Origin: Enterococcus florum
GTDB taxonomy: Bacteria > Bacillota > Bacilli > Lactobacillales > Enterococcaceae
Length of the DNA: 64,000 nt
Reading direction: 5' to 3'
NCBI RefSeq assembly: GCF_004309355.1
Contig: NZ_BJCC01000001.1
Span: 1-64,000 of the forward strand
Both the position numbers and the translations under genes were made by a program. Position 1 is the first letter of the stretch. Each line of letters starts with the position of its first letter. Below, one piece after another: positions 1-12,122 of the stretch. The notes beneath the pieces were generated by a model. The model did not search any database. It worked only from the letters and a program-made list of their open reading frames with translations, and was not told where the DNA came from.

Positions 1-49
1 ACTTACATCTCCATTTACTATGTGATAAACTTTCTTTGTCCTTTTCCAT
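1..49 (-). CDS. tnpA: IS200-type transposase TnpA, 5' end only
   Basis: Reading leftwards from an ATG at 47-49, the frame gives MEKDKESLSHSKWRCK and then leaves the window. The motif SLSHSKWRCK is the typical start of IS200/IS605-family Y1 transposases, which cut and rejoin single-stranded DNA with one catalytic tyrosine. An AGGAGG ribosome binding site lies at 57-62, seven bases before the start. Only 16 codons are visible, so integrity cannot be judged. The element's right-hand end should lie between about 63 and 180. Confidence 0.75.
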   Translation of the reverse strand, partial: MEKDKESLSHSKWRCK

Positions 50-144
50 AAGGATACCTCCTATCTTTGATAGTGATGCGGTCGGGAAACCAACATCAGT
101 TTATCAATTTTGGGAGGTCTTTTTATTACCACGCTGGAAGCTCT

Positions 145-177
145 TTTGAACCACCAGCACAGCAGGTGGTTTTCAAA
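145..177. repeat. Hairpin near the IS200 end
   Basis: CCACC (151-155) pairs with GGTGG (165-169), and the stem extends outward with TTTGAA and TTTTCAAA. It may be the subterminal hairpin of the IS200-type element or a terminator protecting it from outside transcription. The exact IS boundary is not visible. Confidence 0.4.
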
Positions 178-182
178 CATAC

Positions 183-213
183 AAAAAAGCATCGGCAGCA
201 CATGGCCGATGCT
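183..213 (-). terminator. Terminator after the aldo/keto reductase
   Basis: AGCATCGGC (188-196) and GCCGATGCT (205-213) form a perfect nine-base-pair stem. On the minus strand it is followed by a run of six T (183-188). It lies just past the reductase stop codon. Confidence 0.85.
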
Positions 214-219
214 AGAATC

Positions 220-1200
220 TTATGAATGTCCCACAATTCGATGGGGCACATAGGGCTCTTCCAAATAAGCAACGTCCTCTGGAGTGAGCTTGAAATCAAC
301 TGCTTCAACCGCACCTTCGACATGACTCATTTTGGTGGCGCCCACAACTGGCGCTGCCACAGGATCTTTTTGCAGCAGCCAGCCCAATGCGATATTTACT
401 CGGCTGGTTTCATAGTTGTCCGCCAATTCGGCCACCCGATCAATGATCATTTGATCCATTTCCGCAGTTTGATCGTATTTCGCCCGTTGCGCCTGATCCG
501 TCGTGCTACGGGAAGTTTGGACTGAAGCATCTCGAATCAAACGACCGGAAGCCATCGGACTGTAGGGTGTTAGGGCAATGTTTTCTGATAGGCAATACGG
601 AATCATTTCCCGTTCTTCCTCCCGGTAAATTAAATTTAAATGATTCTGCATCGAAACAAATTTGGTCCAGCCATTCATTTCCGCTACGTGATTGGCCTTT
701 TGAAATTGATAAGCATACATGGCTGAAGCACCAATGTAACGGGCTTTTCCCGCCTTGACTACATCATGCAGTGCTTCCATCGTTTCCTCAATAGGAGTAA
801 ACGGGTCCCAGCGGTGAATAATATACAAATCTACATAATCCGTCTGCAGACGTTTTAAGCTTTGATCAATTTGTGACATGATAGCCTTGCGAGACAACCC
901 CTGACCATTCGGACCGTCGAACATTTTCTGATGCACCTTCGTGGCCAGCACGATTTCATCCCGTTTAGCAAAATCCTTCAGTGCCTTGCCGAGAATTTCT
1001 TCACTGCGTCCTAGAGAATAAACATTGGCTGTGTCAAAAAAGTTAATTCCTAAATCCAACGCCCGCTGAATCAACGGACGGCTCTCAGCTTCTTCCAGTA
1101 CCCATTTGTGAATCCAATTGTTCGGATCGCCAAAGCTCATGCTGCCCAAACAAATCTGTGATACATCCATCCCCGTGTTACCTAATTTTACATACTCCAT
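220..1200 (-). CDS. Aldo/keto reductase
   Basis: NAD(P)H-dependent oxidoreductase of the aldo/keto reductase family; soluble TIM-barrel enzyme, substrate unknown. The start MEYVKLGNTGMDVSQICLG is typical, with the catalytic Asp-Tyr pair in FFDTANVYSLGRSEEILG and the Lys in LATKVH. About 326 residues, the normal length. I chose the ATG at 1200 because GAAAGG stands about nine bases upstream; an in-frame ATG at 1209 is the alternative. It overlaps the end of the phosphatase gene by a few bases or abuts it, so the two are probably co-transcribed. Confidence 0.9.
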   Translation of the reverse strand: MEYVKLGNTGMDVSQICLGSMSFGDPNNWIHKWVLEEAESRPLIQRALDLGINFFDTANVYSLGRSEEILGKALKDFAKRDEIVLATKVHQKMFDGPNGQGLSRKAIMSQIDQSLKRLQTDYVDLYIIHRWDPFTPIEETMEALHDVVKAGKARYIGASAMYAYQFQKANHVAEMNGWTKFVSMQNHLNLIYREEEREMIPYCLSENIALTPYSPMASGRLIRDASVQTSRSTTDQAQRAKYDQTAEMDQMIIDRVAELADNYETSRVNIALGWLLQKDPVAAPVVGATKMSHVEGAVEAVDFKLTPEDVAYLEEPYVPHRIVGHS

Positions 1201-1205
1201 TTCGT

Positions 1206-1808
1206 TCATCCTTTCATTCGTTTGATTTGTTCCTCATGATCAATGATCGCACACAATGAAAATTTTTTCTCTTGATATTCATACTTAAAAATGCAGCAAT
1301 TGCCAATTCGACGGCTGTGCTTGTCAGCACGGTACTCAGGTCGACTGTGTTCGTCCCAAAATTTGCGGAATTGCCCGCAAAAAGCCCCATGCGTTACCGC
1401 CAAAACCGTCATTGCTTCCTGCTTCATCAAGTCTGTACAAACGGATACTGCCCGCCTTTGAAAAGCCTGCTCCTCCTCACCGCCATATTGGACAAAGAAA
1501 TCTCGATACGGCAATGCGGGATTTAGCTGCTCACTTTCTCCCTCCAGCTGACCAAAATTCCATTCCTTCAACCCCTTCAAACGCGTATAGGACTGAGAAG
1601 TTATTTGCTCCAATGTGTCCGAGGTACGTTCTGAGGTAGAACAATATGCCTGATCAAAGGTAATACCTGCCCTTTGGAAATACTGTCCAGCAATTTGGGC
1701 TTGGTAAATACCCCGTTCAGTCAAAGGTGAATCACACCAGCCTTGAATTTTATGCTGAGCGTTGAACAACGTTTCTCCATGGCGAACCAAATACAACATT
1801 TTCTTCAT
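1206..1808 (-). CDS. Histidine phosphatase family protein (phosphoglycerate mutase-like)
   Basis: The N-terminus MKKMLYLVRHGETLFN carries the RHG signature whose His is phosphorylated during catalysis, followed by GWCDSPLTERG. The second catalytic His is in VTHGAF. About 200 residues, as usual for small broad-specificity phosphatases; substrate unknown. A longer in-frame start exists at 1850, but AAGGAGG at 1814-1820 (read on the minus strand) is correctly spaced for the ATG at 1808. It is followed directly by the aldo/keto reductase gene. Confidence 0.88.
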   Translation of the reverse strand: MKKMLYLVRHGETLFNAQHKIQGWCDSPLTERGIYQAQIAGQYFQRAGITFDQAYCSTSERTSDTLEQITSQSYTRLKGLKEWNFGQLEGESEQLNPALPYRDFFVQYGGEEEQAFQRRAVSVCTDLMKQEAMTVLAVTHGAFCGQFRKFWDEHSRPEYRADKHSRRIGNCCIFKYEYQEKKFSLCAIIDHEEQIKRMKG

Positions 1809-1871
1809 TTCAGCCTCCTTGCTCAGAAACACCAAAAAGAATGGATTCAACCATTCTTTTTGATGCCAAGA

Positions 1872-5184
<3,313 letters not shown>

Positions 5185-5307
5185 GATGTTACCCCTTTCA
5201 CTGGAACAAGCAGCTTGTTTTTGAAACTCACCGGTGTCTTCATTGCTTGTCTGTAAGTGCACTTTATCATGTCCGGATAGCGTTTCCAATAGTTTCAAAG
5301 CAAGACG

Positions 5308-5359
5308 AAACGCATTTCACAAAACTTGGGAAATTAAGCCCGTTTTGTGAAATGCGTTT
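5308..5359. repeat. 18-bp inverted repeat between rpiR and bglP (operator or RNA hairpin)
   Basis: AAACGCATTTCACAAAAC (5308-5325) is repeated perfectly inverted at 5342-5359, with an inner GGG/CCC pair. It sits 125 bases upstream of the bglP start. No T-run follows on the minus strand, which argues against a simple terminator. The TTTCAC/GTGAAA halves would suit an RpiR-family operator. Role is inferred. Confidence 0.6.
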
Positions 5360-5394
5360 TGGGTTTTGATAAAAAGACAGATGCGACAAAGAAG

Positions 5395-6288
5395 TTAAAA
5401 CCCCTCCTCCAGCTCCTTAAACGTCGCCTGTCTCCGCGACTCCAGCTGCTTAGCACTGGCGATTTTGTTCACCTTGTTCTCCTCATAATTCAACGCAAAT
5501 ACCTTAGCAAACAGCGCATCGAGAATCAGCAAAATGGATTCCTGGGTGGCGAAATTGGAAATTTTTGAATAAAGCTTTTCTTTACTGGAAATATTCAGCA
5601 CAACATCAGAATAATCCCGCAAGTAATTTTTGCCGCCGCTGGTAATACTGATGATGGGAACCCCGCGGTTTAGCAAGATTTTTACATTACTGGTAGGACT
5701 CTCCTCCGGTGTATTGCCAGAATAAGAAATAATAACTGCACAATCTCGTTGATTCAAGGAATGAGAAATCACACCGGACTCCCCCGCTTTTGCCATAAAA
5801 GCTTTCTTGCGTATCGTTAACAGGTTGCGTTTAAACAGCTCGCCGTAATAATAATTAGGACTTGTACCGTAGACAACCACATTGTCTGCCCGAAGGATTA
5901 ATTCCGCCGCTTTGTTCAAATCCTCTGTTGCAATCAAGGATACCGTATCTTTGATGCTCTGCATCTTCAAATTAACTAAACTCTCAATGATTTCCAATGT
6001 TTCAGCCTCTGCAGAAAAAGGAAAATTTGGGTCAATATCGGCATAAGCCGTGTCGTCGTAATAAGCAACCTCATGATGAAAAGCATACATAAATTCCTTC
6101 CAGCCGGAATAGCCAAAGTATTTAGCGAAACGCACCAGTGTCGGTTTGGAAGTGAAGGTTTGCTTAGCGATCTCTTCCATCGATAAGTCCTGCAGCTGGT
6201 CTTTGTTCTCCAAAATAAATTCGCCAATCGTCCGTCGCGCATCACTCTGCTTAAAGGCTGCTTCTTCAATCCGTTGAAATAAATACAT
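5395..6288 (-). CDS. MurR/RpiR-family transcriptional regulator
   Basis: N-terminal RpiR helix-turn-helix (residues about 1-80, including LSMEEIAKQTFTSKPTLVRFAKYFGYSG) followed by a SIS sugar-phosphate-binding domain (about 120-260, with VVYGTSPNYYYGELF and ISYSGNTPEE). It is expected to sense a phosphorylated sugar and control the adjacent beta-glucoside PTS and bglA, which lie downstream in the same direction. Length 297 is typical. The 18-bp inverted repeat just past its stop is a candidate binding site. Confidence 0.9.
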   Translation of the reverse strand: MYLFQRIEEAAFKQSDARRTIGEFILENKDQLQDLSMEEIAKQTFTSKPTLVRFAKYFGYSGWKEFMYAFHHEVAYYDDTAYADIDPNFPFSAEAETLEIIESLVNLKMQSIKDTVSLIATEDLNKAAELILRADNVVVYGTSPNYYYGELFKRNLLTIRKKAFMAKAGESGVISHSLNQRDCAVIISYSGNTPEESPTSNVKILLNRGVPIISITSGGKNYLRDYSDVVLNISSKEKLYSKISNFATQESILLILDALFAKVFALNYEENKVNKIASAKQLESRRQATFKELEEGF

Positions 6289-6627
6289 CGCTGCTCGTCT
6301 CCTCTTGTCTCTTTTTCGTTAGAGAATCAATCTTGCCTTTTATTGTAACAGCCTTCAGATACAATGACAAAGCGCTTCAAGAATATTTGTTTGGATTGTT
6401 TCAATTGGTTCTCCATTTGAATAAACAATCTAACCCAGCATAAACTTTTTTGGTTACGACTCTGTTTCCCATCGATGCACGACAAACATTTCTCTAGTAA
6501 TCATGACATCCTTGCTAACAGCTTTCCTATTCATAGGTTAATTTATAAGACGATGCATTCAACGTTTGTTTCTGTAGATGTCGATTTTTAGTATACTTAA
6601 CACTAACTTTGAACGGGAGGTTAAGAG
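6289..6627. other. Intergenic region between divergent rpiR and merR genes
   Basis: It should hold both promoters. At 6370-6379 there is AAAGCGCTTC, which resembles the centre of a catabolite-responsive element but fails the full cre consensus. No gene is visible. Confidence 0.4.
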
Positions 6628-7002
6628 ATGACCTATACGATTGGCGAATTTGCCAAGCTGACTAATTTTTCCATCGACACACTCAGGTATTATGAAAAAC
6701 TAGGAATCATTCTACCCAATCGCGACCAAAACAACCGGCGCGTCTTCTGCGAAAAAGACCTTGTCTGGATCGACTTTATCAGCAAGCTAAAGCAAACTGG
6801 TATGAAACTGCAAGACATAAAAAAATATGCCGAATTACGTTATCAAGGAGCACAGACGGTTGAGGAACGCTTAGCCCTGCTCTTTCAGCAATCCGTTAGT
6901 TTGCAGAAAAAGAAAGAAGAAATTGACACCCATATCGCCTTTTTGGAGACCAAAATTACGATTTATCAGGAAATGCTTGCTGAACAAAATCAGCATGTTT
7001 AA
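6628..7002 (+). CDS. MerR-family transcriptional regulator
   Basis: Starts MTYTIGEFAKLTNFSIDTLR, a standard MerR helix-turn-helix, continuing YYEKLGIILPNR and then a dimerisation coiled coil (residues about 80-120). There is no C-terminal cysteine cluster, so it is not an obvious metal sensor; members of this kind usually regulate nearby oxidoreductases. The short-chain dehydrogenase gene follows 70 bases downstream in the same direction and is the natural target. GGGAGG precedes the ATG. Confidence 0.9.
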   Translation: MTYTIGEFAKLTNFSIDTLRYYEKLGIILPNRDQNNRRVFCEKDLVWIDFISKLKQTGMKLQDIKKYAELRYQGAQTVEERLALLFQQSVSLQKKKEEIDTHIAFLETKITIYQEMLAEQNQHV

Positions 7003-7071
7003 TTTCTGCTTGACCTAGAGTATACTCCAGCAATTATTGTCTTAGGTACAGACATTAAGGAGGTATTTACT

Positions 7072-7840
7072 TTGGAAAAACTAAAATACACAGTGATCAC
7101 CGGTGCCAGCTCAGGAATTGGATATGAGACGGCCAAGGCCTTTGCTGACCGTGACAAGCCGCTCATTTTGGTGGCACGTCGAAAGAAGCGGCTGCAGCAA
7201 TTGAAACAAGCGATCCGACAGAAAAATCCAAATCTTGAGGTGTTGATTTTTCCTGTCGACTTGACCATCAAGGAGAATGTTTACCAGCTTTTTTCAGACT
7301 TGACAATCTATGAGCTTGAAACATGGATCAACAATGCCGGGATTGGAATGTATGGCGGGCTACGAACAAATGATCTTCAAAAAACGGAGCATCTCCTACA
7401 GTTGAATATTGAGGCATTTGCTATTCTTTCCAGCCTGTTTGTGAAGGATTACTTTTCAAAAGCCGGAACTCAACTGATCAATATCTCATCTGCTGGCAGG
7501 TATACGATCGTCCCTAATGCGGTCTTATATTGCGCCACCAAATTTTTTGTCAGCGCCTTTACCGGAAGGGATAGCAGAAGAATTGATTGCTGCTGGTGCC
7601 AGCATGCGAGCCAAGTTATTAGCTCCTGCTGCCACCAAAACCGAGTTCGGCCAGATAGCAGCGAACACGGATACTTATGATTACGACCAAGCCTTTGGAA
7701 CTTATCATACCAGTGAAGAAATGGCTCAGTTCCTGCTGCAGTTGTATGATAGTTCTTATACTGTCGATTGGGTAAACCGCGAAACATTTACGTTCGAGTT
7801 GAGCAATCCGCGTTTCCCTATAGCAAAACGCTCTAAATGA
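7072..7840 (+). pseudogene. Short-chain dehydrogenase, frameshifted
   Basis: The first part (TTG start at 7072 with AAGGAGG at 7057-7063) shows the Rossmann motif TGASSGIGYETAKAFAD, the NNAG motif and the active site YCATKFF. It then shifts into nonsense after SAFT. The second frame continues EGIAEELIAAGASMRAKLL to 7840. Removing one G from the GG at 7564-7565 joins both halves into one normal reductase of about 255 residues. Either the gene is inactivated by a one-base insertion or the base is a sequencing error. Confidence 0.85.
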
Positions 7841-7964
7841 TGTAGAAACTGTGATCAATCGTAAAAAGGATTTAGCCCTTCCTCGTCTTCTTCTTATCAG
7901 GTACTTTTAAATGATTAATTTGGTATAATAGGGAAGCAAAATCCATCGAAAAGGAGACAACACT

Positions 7965-8858
7965 GTGACGAAGTATTATGCGGTAAAAAAAGGCAGGAAG
8001 ACTGGTGTGTTCACTACCTGGGCTAACTGCCAAGAACAAATCAAAGGGTATTCTGGAGCAATCTACAAGTCCTTTGCAACAAAGTCAGAGGCCGAAGCAT
8101 TTGTCAAAGGAGATTCAGCGAAAAAGACTAAACTAAGAAATGAAGATAGCCTGATCGCGTACGTAGATGGTTCTTTCGATAAAAAAAGACAGGCTTATGG
8201 CTCAGGAATCGTCCTACTAAAAGGCAATACAATTTTAGAAGAGCTGTCGATTCCCGGCAAGCATAAAGAATTCACGGAAAGCTATCAAATCGCTGGAGAG
8301 GTCTTTGGTGTTTTAGAAGCTGTTTCTTGGGCGATCAAACACCAATACTCCGATATTGAGATCCATTATGATTATGAGGGAATTGAAAAGTGGGCGCTTG
8401 GGTATTGGCGAGCAAATAAACCGGTCTCGCAGTATTACGTGGAAGCCTTTAAGCCTCTATCAAAGAAAATTGATGTCTCATTCACAAAGGTAAAGGCCCA
8501 TTCTGGAGATACTTACAATGACTTGGCAGACGAACTAGCAAAAAAAGCAACTCAAATTGAAGCCGAACCTGTGAGAAAAGAAGCATCAGATGCAGAAAAT
8601 CAGCTGCTGCATGTCGAAGGCCACAACAATGATCTCTACATGAATCTGCTGATCGATGGCAAATTAGTCGATTACACCACACTCTATAATCTCATTACCT
8701 CTCAATGGCAGCAACAAGGTTATCTGCTTGCTGATCTAAAAGAAATAAAAGTGATTTTTGATGTAGACGAAGAGCAGCTTATTGCTGCTGTAATTGATGT
8801 GAAAAATGATGTCGAATATCTCTCTTTTGATGGAAGTCAATTGACAGAATACGAATGA
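7965..8858 (+). CDS. rnhA: Ribonuclease HI with viroplasmin-type N-terminal domain
   Basis: Degrades the RNA strand of RNA-DNA hybrids. Residues 1-50 (YYAVKKGRKTGVFTTW, then YKSFATKSEAEAFV) are the hybrid-binding viroplasmin/RNase HI N-terminal domain. The catalytic domain (about 60-200) shows DGSF, a Glu in the AGEVFGVLEA region, Asp in YDYEG and the closing KVKAHSGDTYNDLADELAKKA. An extra 95-residue C-terminal domain of unknown role follows. Start is GTG at 7965 with AAGGAGA upstream. Single-gene unit ending in a terminator. Confidence 0.92.
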   Translation: MTKYYAVKKGRKTGVFTTWANCQEQIKGYSGAIYKSFATKSEAEAFVKGDSAKKTKLRNEDSLIAYVDGSFDKKRQAYGSGIVLLKGNTILEELSIPGKHKEFTESYQIAGEVFGVLEAVSWAIKHQYSDIEIHYDYEGIEKWALGYWRANKPVSQYYVEAFKPLSKKIDVSFTKVKAHSGDTYNDLADELAKKATQIEAEPVRKEASDAENQLLHVEGHNNDLYMNLLIDGKLVDYTTLYNLITSQWQQQGYLLADLKEIKVIFDVDEEQLIAAVIDVKNDVEYLSFDGSQLTEYE

Positions 8859-8864
8859 AAATGG

Positions 8865-8900
8865 AAAATCACCAGCTGATCTACCGGCTGGTGATTTTTA
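8865..8900 (+). terminator. Terminator after rnhA
   Basis: AAAATCACCAGC (8865-8876) pairs perfectly with GCTGGTGATTTT (8887-8898). The symmetric A and T runs could stop transcription from either side. Confidence 0.85.
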
Positions 8901-9030
8901 GAGCTATCGTGTATTTTACAGGGGTTTCATACCCTACTTAGTTGGAAAGCCTTCAGATCAAAACATCTTTTTCTGCAGAACTCAAACAAAAAGACCGCCT
9001 ATCTATCAGACGGTCAAGCAACAAAATTCC

Positions 9031-9390
9031 CTAAAATAAATCTGCCCTTACACCAAACGGTTCAAGCTTTTCCGGTTCATACCCCACACACAAATGATGG
9101 TCATTAAACAAAATTGGACGATTAATCAAATGAGGATACGTACGCAGTACAGTCAATAATTCATCAGGGGACAATTGGGAATAATCAAGAGACAGTTCGT
9201 CATAAATTGGGGAACCCACGGTTAAAATTTCATTGATATCCTCTACCAGTTCTAAGATGGTAGTCAAGGTTTCCCGTTGGAGCGCCTCCGTTTGCAGATT
9301 GTACGATTCAAAATCTACCTGATTCATCTGCAGCAGTTTTTTAGTTTTTCGACAATTGGGACAGCCTGGATCTGACAATACTTGGATCAT
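9031..9390 (-). CDS. Spx/ArsC-family protein
   Basis: Thioredoxin-fold protein starting MIQVLSDPGCPNCRKTKKLL, with the CxxC redox motif of the Spx/ArsC family, and a conserved cis-Pro region (INRPILF). Length 119-120 residues is right for the family. Whether it works as an RNA polymerase-binding regulator like Spx or as a reductase is undecided. Start at 9390 is favoured because AAGGAG lies eight bases away; ATGs at 9396 and 9411 are in frame but badly spaced. Confidence 0.8.
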   Translation of the reverse strand: MIQVLSDPGCPNCRKTKKLLQMNQVDFESYNLQTEALQRETLTTILELVEDINEILTVGSPIYDELSLDYSQLSPDELLTVLRTYPHLINRPILFNDHHLCVGYEPEKLEPFGVRADLF

Positions 9391-9877
9391 TTCCATCACT
9401 CCTTCGTTCATTTCTGTATAAAAAAAGATTGCCGTTTTCTAAAAGGCATAGCAACCTTCATTTGTAGATATGAGCGTTGTATAAATTGTGAATTTTCACA
9501 CATTCGTTTCATTTATTATAGCGCTTTTCTATTTTTAAAGATATGAATAACCATCTTCTTTCATATAAGCCGATTCATTTGAGTGCTTCTCGAGAATTTG
9601 ATGATAGCAGGTCAAACACTCTTAAAAAATTGCGTGGAATGTGACAGATGGTGCCAATGTGTAAATCGGAAAATAGATTGAGTCAACATCAGACAAAAAA
9701 TCAGCACATTTTTACCAAAAGTTAAAATGTGCTTGTGTAATATCCACTTTGAGGACACCGCCAGGAATATAAAGAATGATTTTCAATTCATAAACGTTTC
9801 TCTTTTGTAGGAGCTTGAATCGCTCAGCTATATCTTGGTTCAAAAAGTCTTGGACACTGATAGTGAACAAGACTTTT
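9391..9877. other. Gene-poor stretch; possible relic reading frame
   Basis: About 490 bases with no convincing gene. A minus-strand frame of 84 codons (9712-9966) overlaps the end of the hydrolase gene, has a protein-like C-terminal half (QDIAERFKLLQKRNVYELK) and no clear ribosome binding site. It may be a relic or chance. Confidence 0.3.
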
Positions 9878-10708
9878 CTAATCAATACTCCTAAACCAAT
9901 CATATACTTCTTTGCAGAAGGACTCACAATGGATAGAATAACTATTGTGTACATCATCAATTTCAATCATTTTTTTGGAACAAGTCAAATGATTGTAATA
10001 ATTATCGAAATGAGCTGGACTAAAGTAGCGATCATGCATGGTCTTAAATACCAAGGTTGGGACCCTTAATTCTTTTTGCAGCATGCTGTCTTTGTGTACC
10101 GCCATTTCCAACAAGGCTAACAAAAATTTGCTATCGGTCTTCCAGAAATCCGTTCGCCCTCTGACCATTTTTACATACATTGCTTCATCTAGTTCTGCGT
10201 GATACCCAGTATACTCAGGCGGTTTCATAGTGAATTTAAAATTCGGAATTGCTTGTAATAGCGGGCACAGCAGTTTAACTAAGAATCGCGGATACCCCAT
10301 TCCTTTCATTTCACCATAAGAGAGGCATGCAAATTGCGCAAACCCTTTCACATTATTTCGCGCCTGTACGTAATACTGAGCAAAAATCCCGCCGATTCCG
10401 GTAGTGCCATACAAAAAGATTCTTTCAGAATACTCCTCTTCGATATAGGCAATCACAGCATCTAAATCGGAGAGAATACTAGATCTTGTTAAATGACCGT
10501 CGGATTGACTACATCCTGTCCCGCTAAAATCGAACGCGAAAATATTGACTGGATAGTTGGTTAAAGGTTCATAAACACTCTGGAAATCCGTGGTCGATAC
10601 AATCGGTGTGTGGGTAATAATAATATTTAAAGCTGATTTGCTGTAGATCCATTGATTACAAAAAATCTTTTTCTTATTTTTTTGAATATAGTACTGATCC
10701 CAGGTCAA
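9878..10708 (-). CDS. Alpha/beta hydrolase-fold protein
   Basis: About 276 residues. It has the oxyanion-region pattern of the fold (FAFDFSGTGCSQSDG), an elbow-like LYGTTGIGGIFAQYY, a late Asp (TMHDRYF) and a His in DVHNSYSIH. The expected GxSxG nucleophile is not evident: the elbow reads GTTGIGG, so hydrolase activity is doubtful. I favour a TTG start at 10708 because AAGGAGG lies eight bases upstream; the longer frame to 10879 runs into the preceding gene. It is the last gene of the ABC exporter operon, 26 bases after the second permease. Confidence 0.7.
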   Translation of the reverse strand: MTWDQYYIQKNKKKIFCNQWIYSKSALNIIITHTPIVSTTDFQSVYEPLTNYPVNIFAFDFSGTGCSQSDGHLTRSSILSDLDAVIAYIEEEYSERIFLYGTTGIGGIFAQYYVQARNNVKGFAQFACLSYGEMKGMGYPRFLVKLLCPLLQAIPNFKFTMKPPEYTGYHAELDEAMYVKMVRGRTDFWKTDSKFLLALLEMAVHKDSMLQKELRVPTLVFKTMHDRYFSPAHFDNYYNHLTCSKKMIEIDDVHNSYSIHCESFCKEVYDWFRSID

Positions 10709-10734
10709 ATGAGCGGCCTCCTTCTTGACAGATC

Positions 10735-11442
10735 TTATTGCGCCAATCTGCTCAAAATTCTTCTGGCTAAAAATAGAATCCACAAAAGTGCCAGAAGCAC
10801 TCCAGTGATAAGCGCAGACAGTCTTGATTCCACGACATATTTTCCCAGCCAATAGGCCGGAAGCAGAAAAAAGAAACATTGACGATCCCCTTGCAAAAGG
10901 AATGGTGGTAGAATTCCCAGCAAAGTCAAGGAAGCAATTTTCGTGACTGCCATGCCTTCTAATTTATTGGCTGAAAAGGCGACAATGATTAGTACAAGAA
11001 TCATCCCTAACAAAGCCGAAAAGATCGAAAGCAGCAGCACGTGAATCCAGTTAAGGCCGCTACTATGAAAAATACCTAGAAAAATCGGAGTAAAAACCAG
11101 AGCAGCGATAGCCGGGATACCCACTCTTGAAAAAAGATAACCCTTTTTTCCTAAAGGAGTTACCATAAAGTATCTAGCCAGCTGGTTATCGATCTCTTCC
11201 AAAAAAATCAGTGCAAAGGCAAAGCAGAACATCCATGGTGTGATCAAAAGATACAGCATGTCTAATAATAAAACTATATAATCAGGTACTTCCGTATAGT
11301 TGGAAACGATGCGGAGCACGTACGGAACAAAGAACTTTAATAGAAACCCAGTAACAATCGGAACCAAGAAAAGAACGGCAAGCATATAATCATTCCCTAT
11401 TTGTCGAAACAGGTTCAAACTGCTGGCTGCATATTTTTTCAT
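10735..11442 (-). CDS. ABC exporter membrane protein (second permease)
   Basis: About 235 residues with roughly six hydrophobic segments (for example YMLAVLFLVPIVTGFLL and ALLGMILVLIIVAFSA). It is an integral membrane protein of the ABC-2 type, though no named family can be fixed. The ATG at 11442 overlaps the stop of the previous permease (ATGA) and has GGAGGAG upstream, so translation is coupled. It should pair with the permease at 11439-12122 and the ATPase at 12119-12964. Confidence 0.8.
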   Translation of the reverse strand: MKKYAASSLNLFRQIGNDYMLAVLFLVPIVTGFLLKFFVPYVLRIVSNYTEVPDYIVLLLDMLYLLITPWMFCFAFALIFLEEIDNQLARYFMVTPLGKKGYLFSRVGIPAIAALVFTPIFLGIFHSSGLNWIHVLLLSIFSALLGMILVLIIVAFSANKLEGMAVTKIASLTLLGILPPFLLQGDRQCFFFLLPAYWLGKYVVESRLSALITGVLLALLWILFLARRILSRLAQ

Positions 11443-12122
11443 AACTTCGCTCCTCCGAGCTGTCGAAACATTTTTCTGACTTGAACCAAACAAATCTGGT
11501 ACAGCAAAATCATAAGAGCGATGTTTACTCCCCCATCCACGATCAACGATCCGCTGCTGCCATGAATCAAACGGATTGTTGCACTGAACGGGTGAAACTT
11601 CAGAAATCCATAATCCTCCCGAAGAATGGAAAGAATCGGCGGAATGAAACAAACCAGCTCGATTCCGACACTCGCTAAAACAAATTGATTAAGGCTGCGA
11701 ATAGGACTGCCCGCAATCAATCCCAACAATGAAAATTGAATCGATGCAAAGCATGTCCCTAAGAGCATATGTGCCACACTCTTTTTTTCTGTCGGTAAAT
11801 AAAGAATCACAGCAAAGAGTACAGACAAAATCAATAGTGAGCCAACCTTTGAGAGAATATATTCCTGCGGTTTTAATGGTGAAACTGCCAAAGAATTTAA
11901 GACTCTTTGGCTTTTTTCCAACAAAATGATGGCACCCATCACGAACAACCCGATCGCCGCTGGATCAGAAAAAATCAGGATCGTCGTTGCTTGAGCTTGG
12001 ATGGCATCCGCCAGTTCGTTCAAAATCACTACATATACGAGACAGACAACACCATAGATAAAATAGAAGTTGTATTTCCATTGAAAATAGCTGTCTTTTA
12101 AAATCGCCTGTTTCAGTCTCAT
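11439..12122 (-). CDS. ABC exporter membrane protein (first permease)
   Basis: 227 residues with about six membrane spans, starting MRLKQAILKDSYFQWKYNFYFIYG, an ABC-2-type exporter pattern. Its ATG overlaps the ATPase gene stop (12119-12122), and its stop overlaps the next permease start, giving a tightly coupled three-gene exporter. Substrate is unknown; drug or lipid export is possible given TetR control. Confidence 0.8.
   Translation of the reverse strand: MRLKQAILKDSYFQWKYNFYFIYGVVCLVYVVILNELADAIQAQATTILIFSDPAAIGLFVMGAIILLEKSQRVLNSLAVSPLKPQEYILSKVGSLLILSVLFAVILYLPTEKKSVAHMLLGTCFASIQFSLLGLIAGSPIRSLNQFVLASVGIELVCFIPPILSILREDYGFLKFHPFSATIRLIHGSSGSLIVDGGVNIALMILLYQICLVQVRKMFRQLGGAKL

Noticed and set aside
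6361-6390. cre site before the rpiR gene
   Set aside because: AAAGCGCTTC matches the core, but neither strand fits the full WTGNAANCGNWNNCW consensus.
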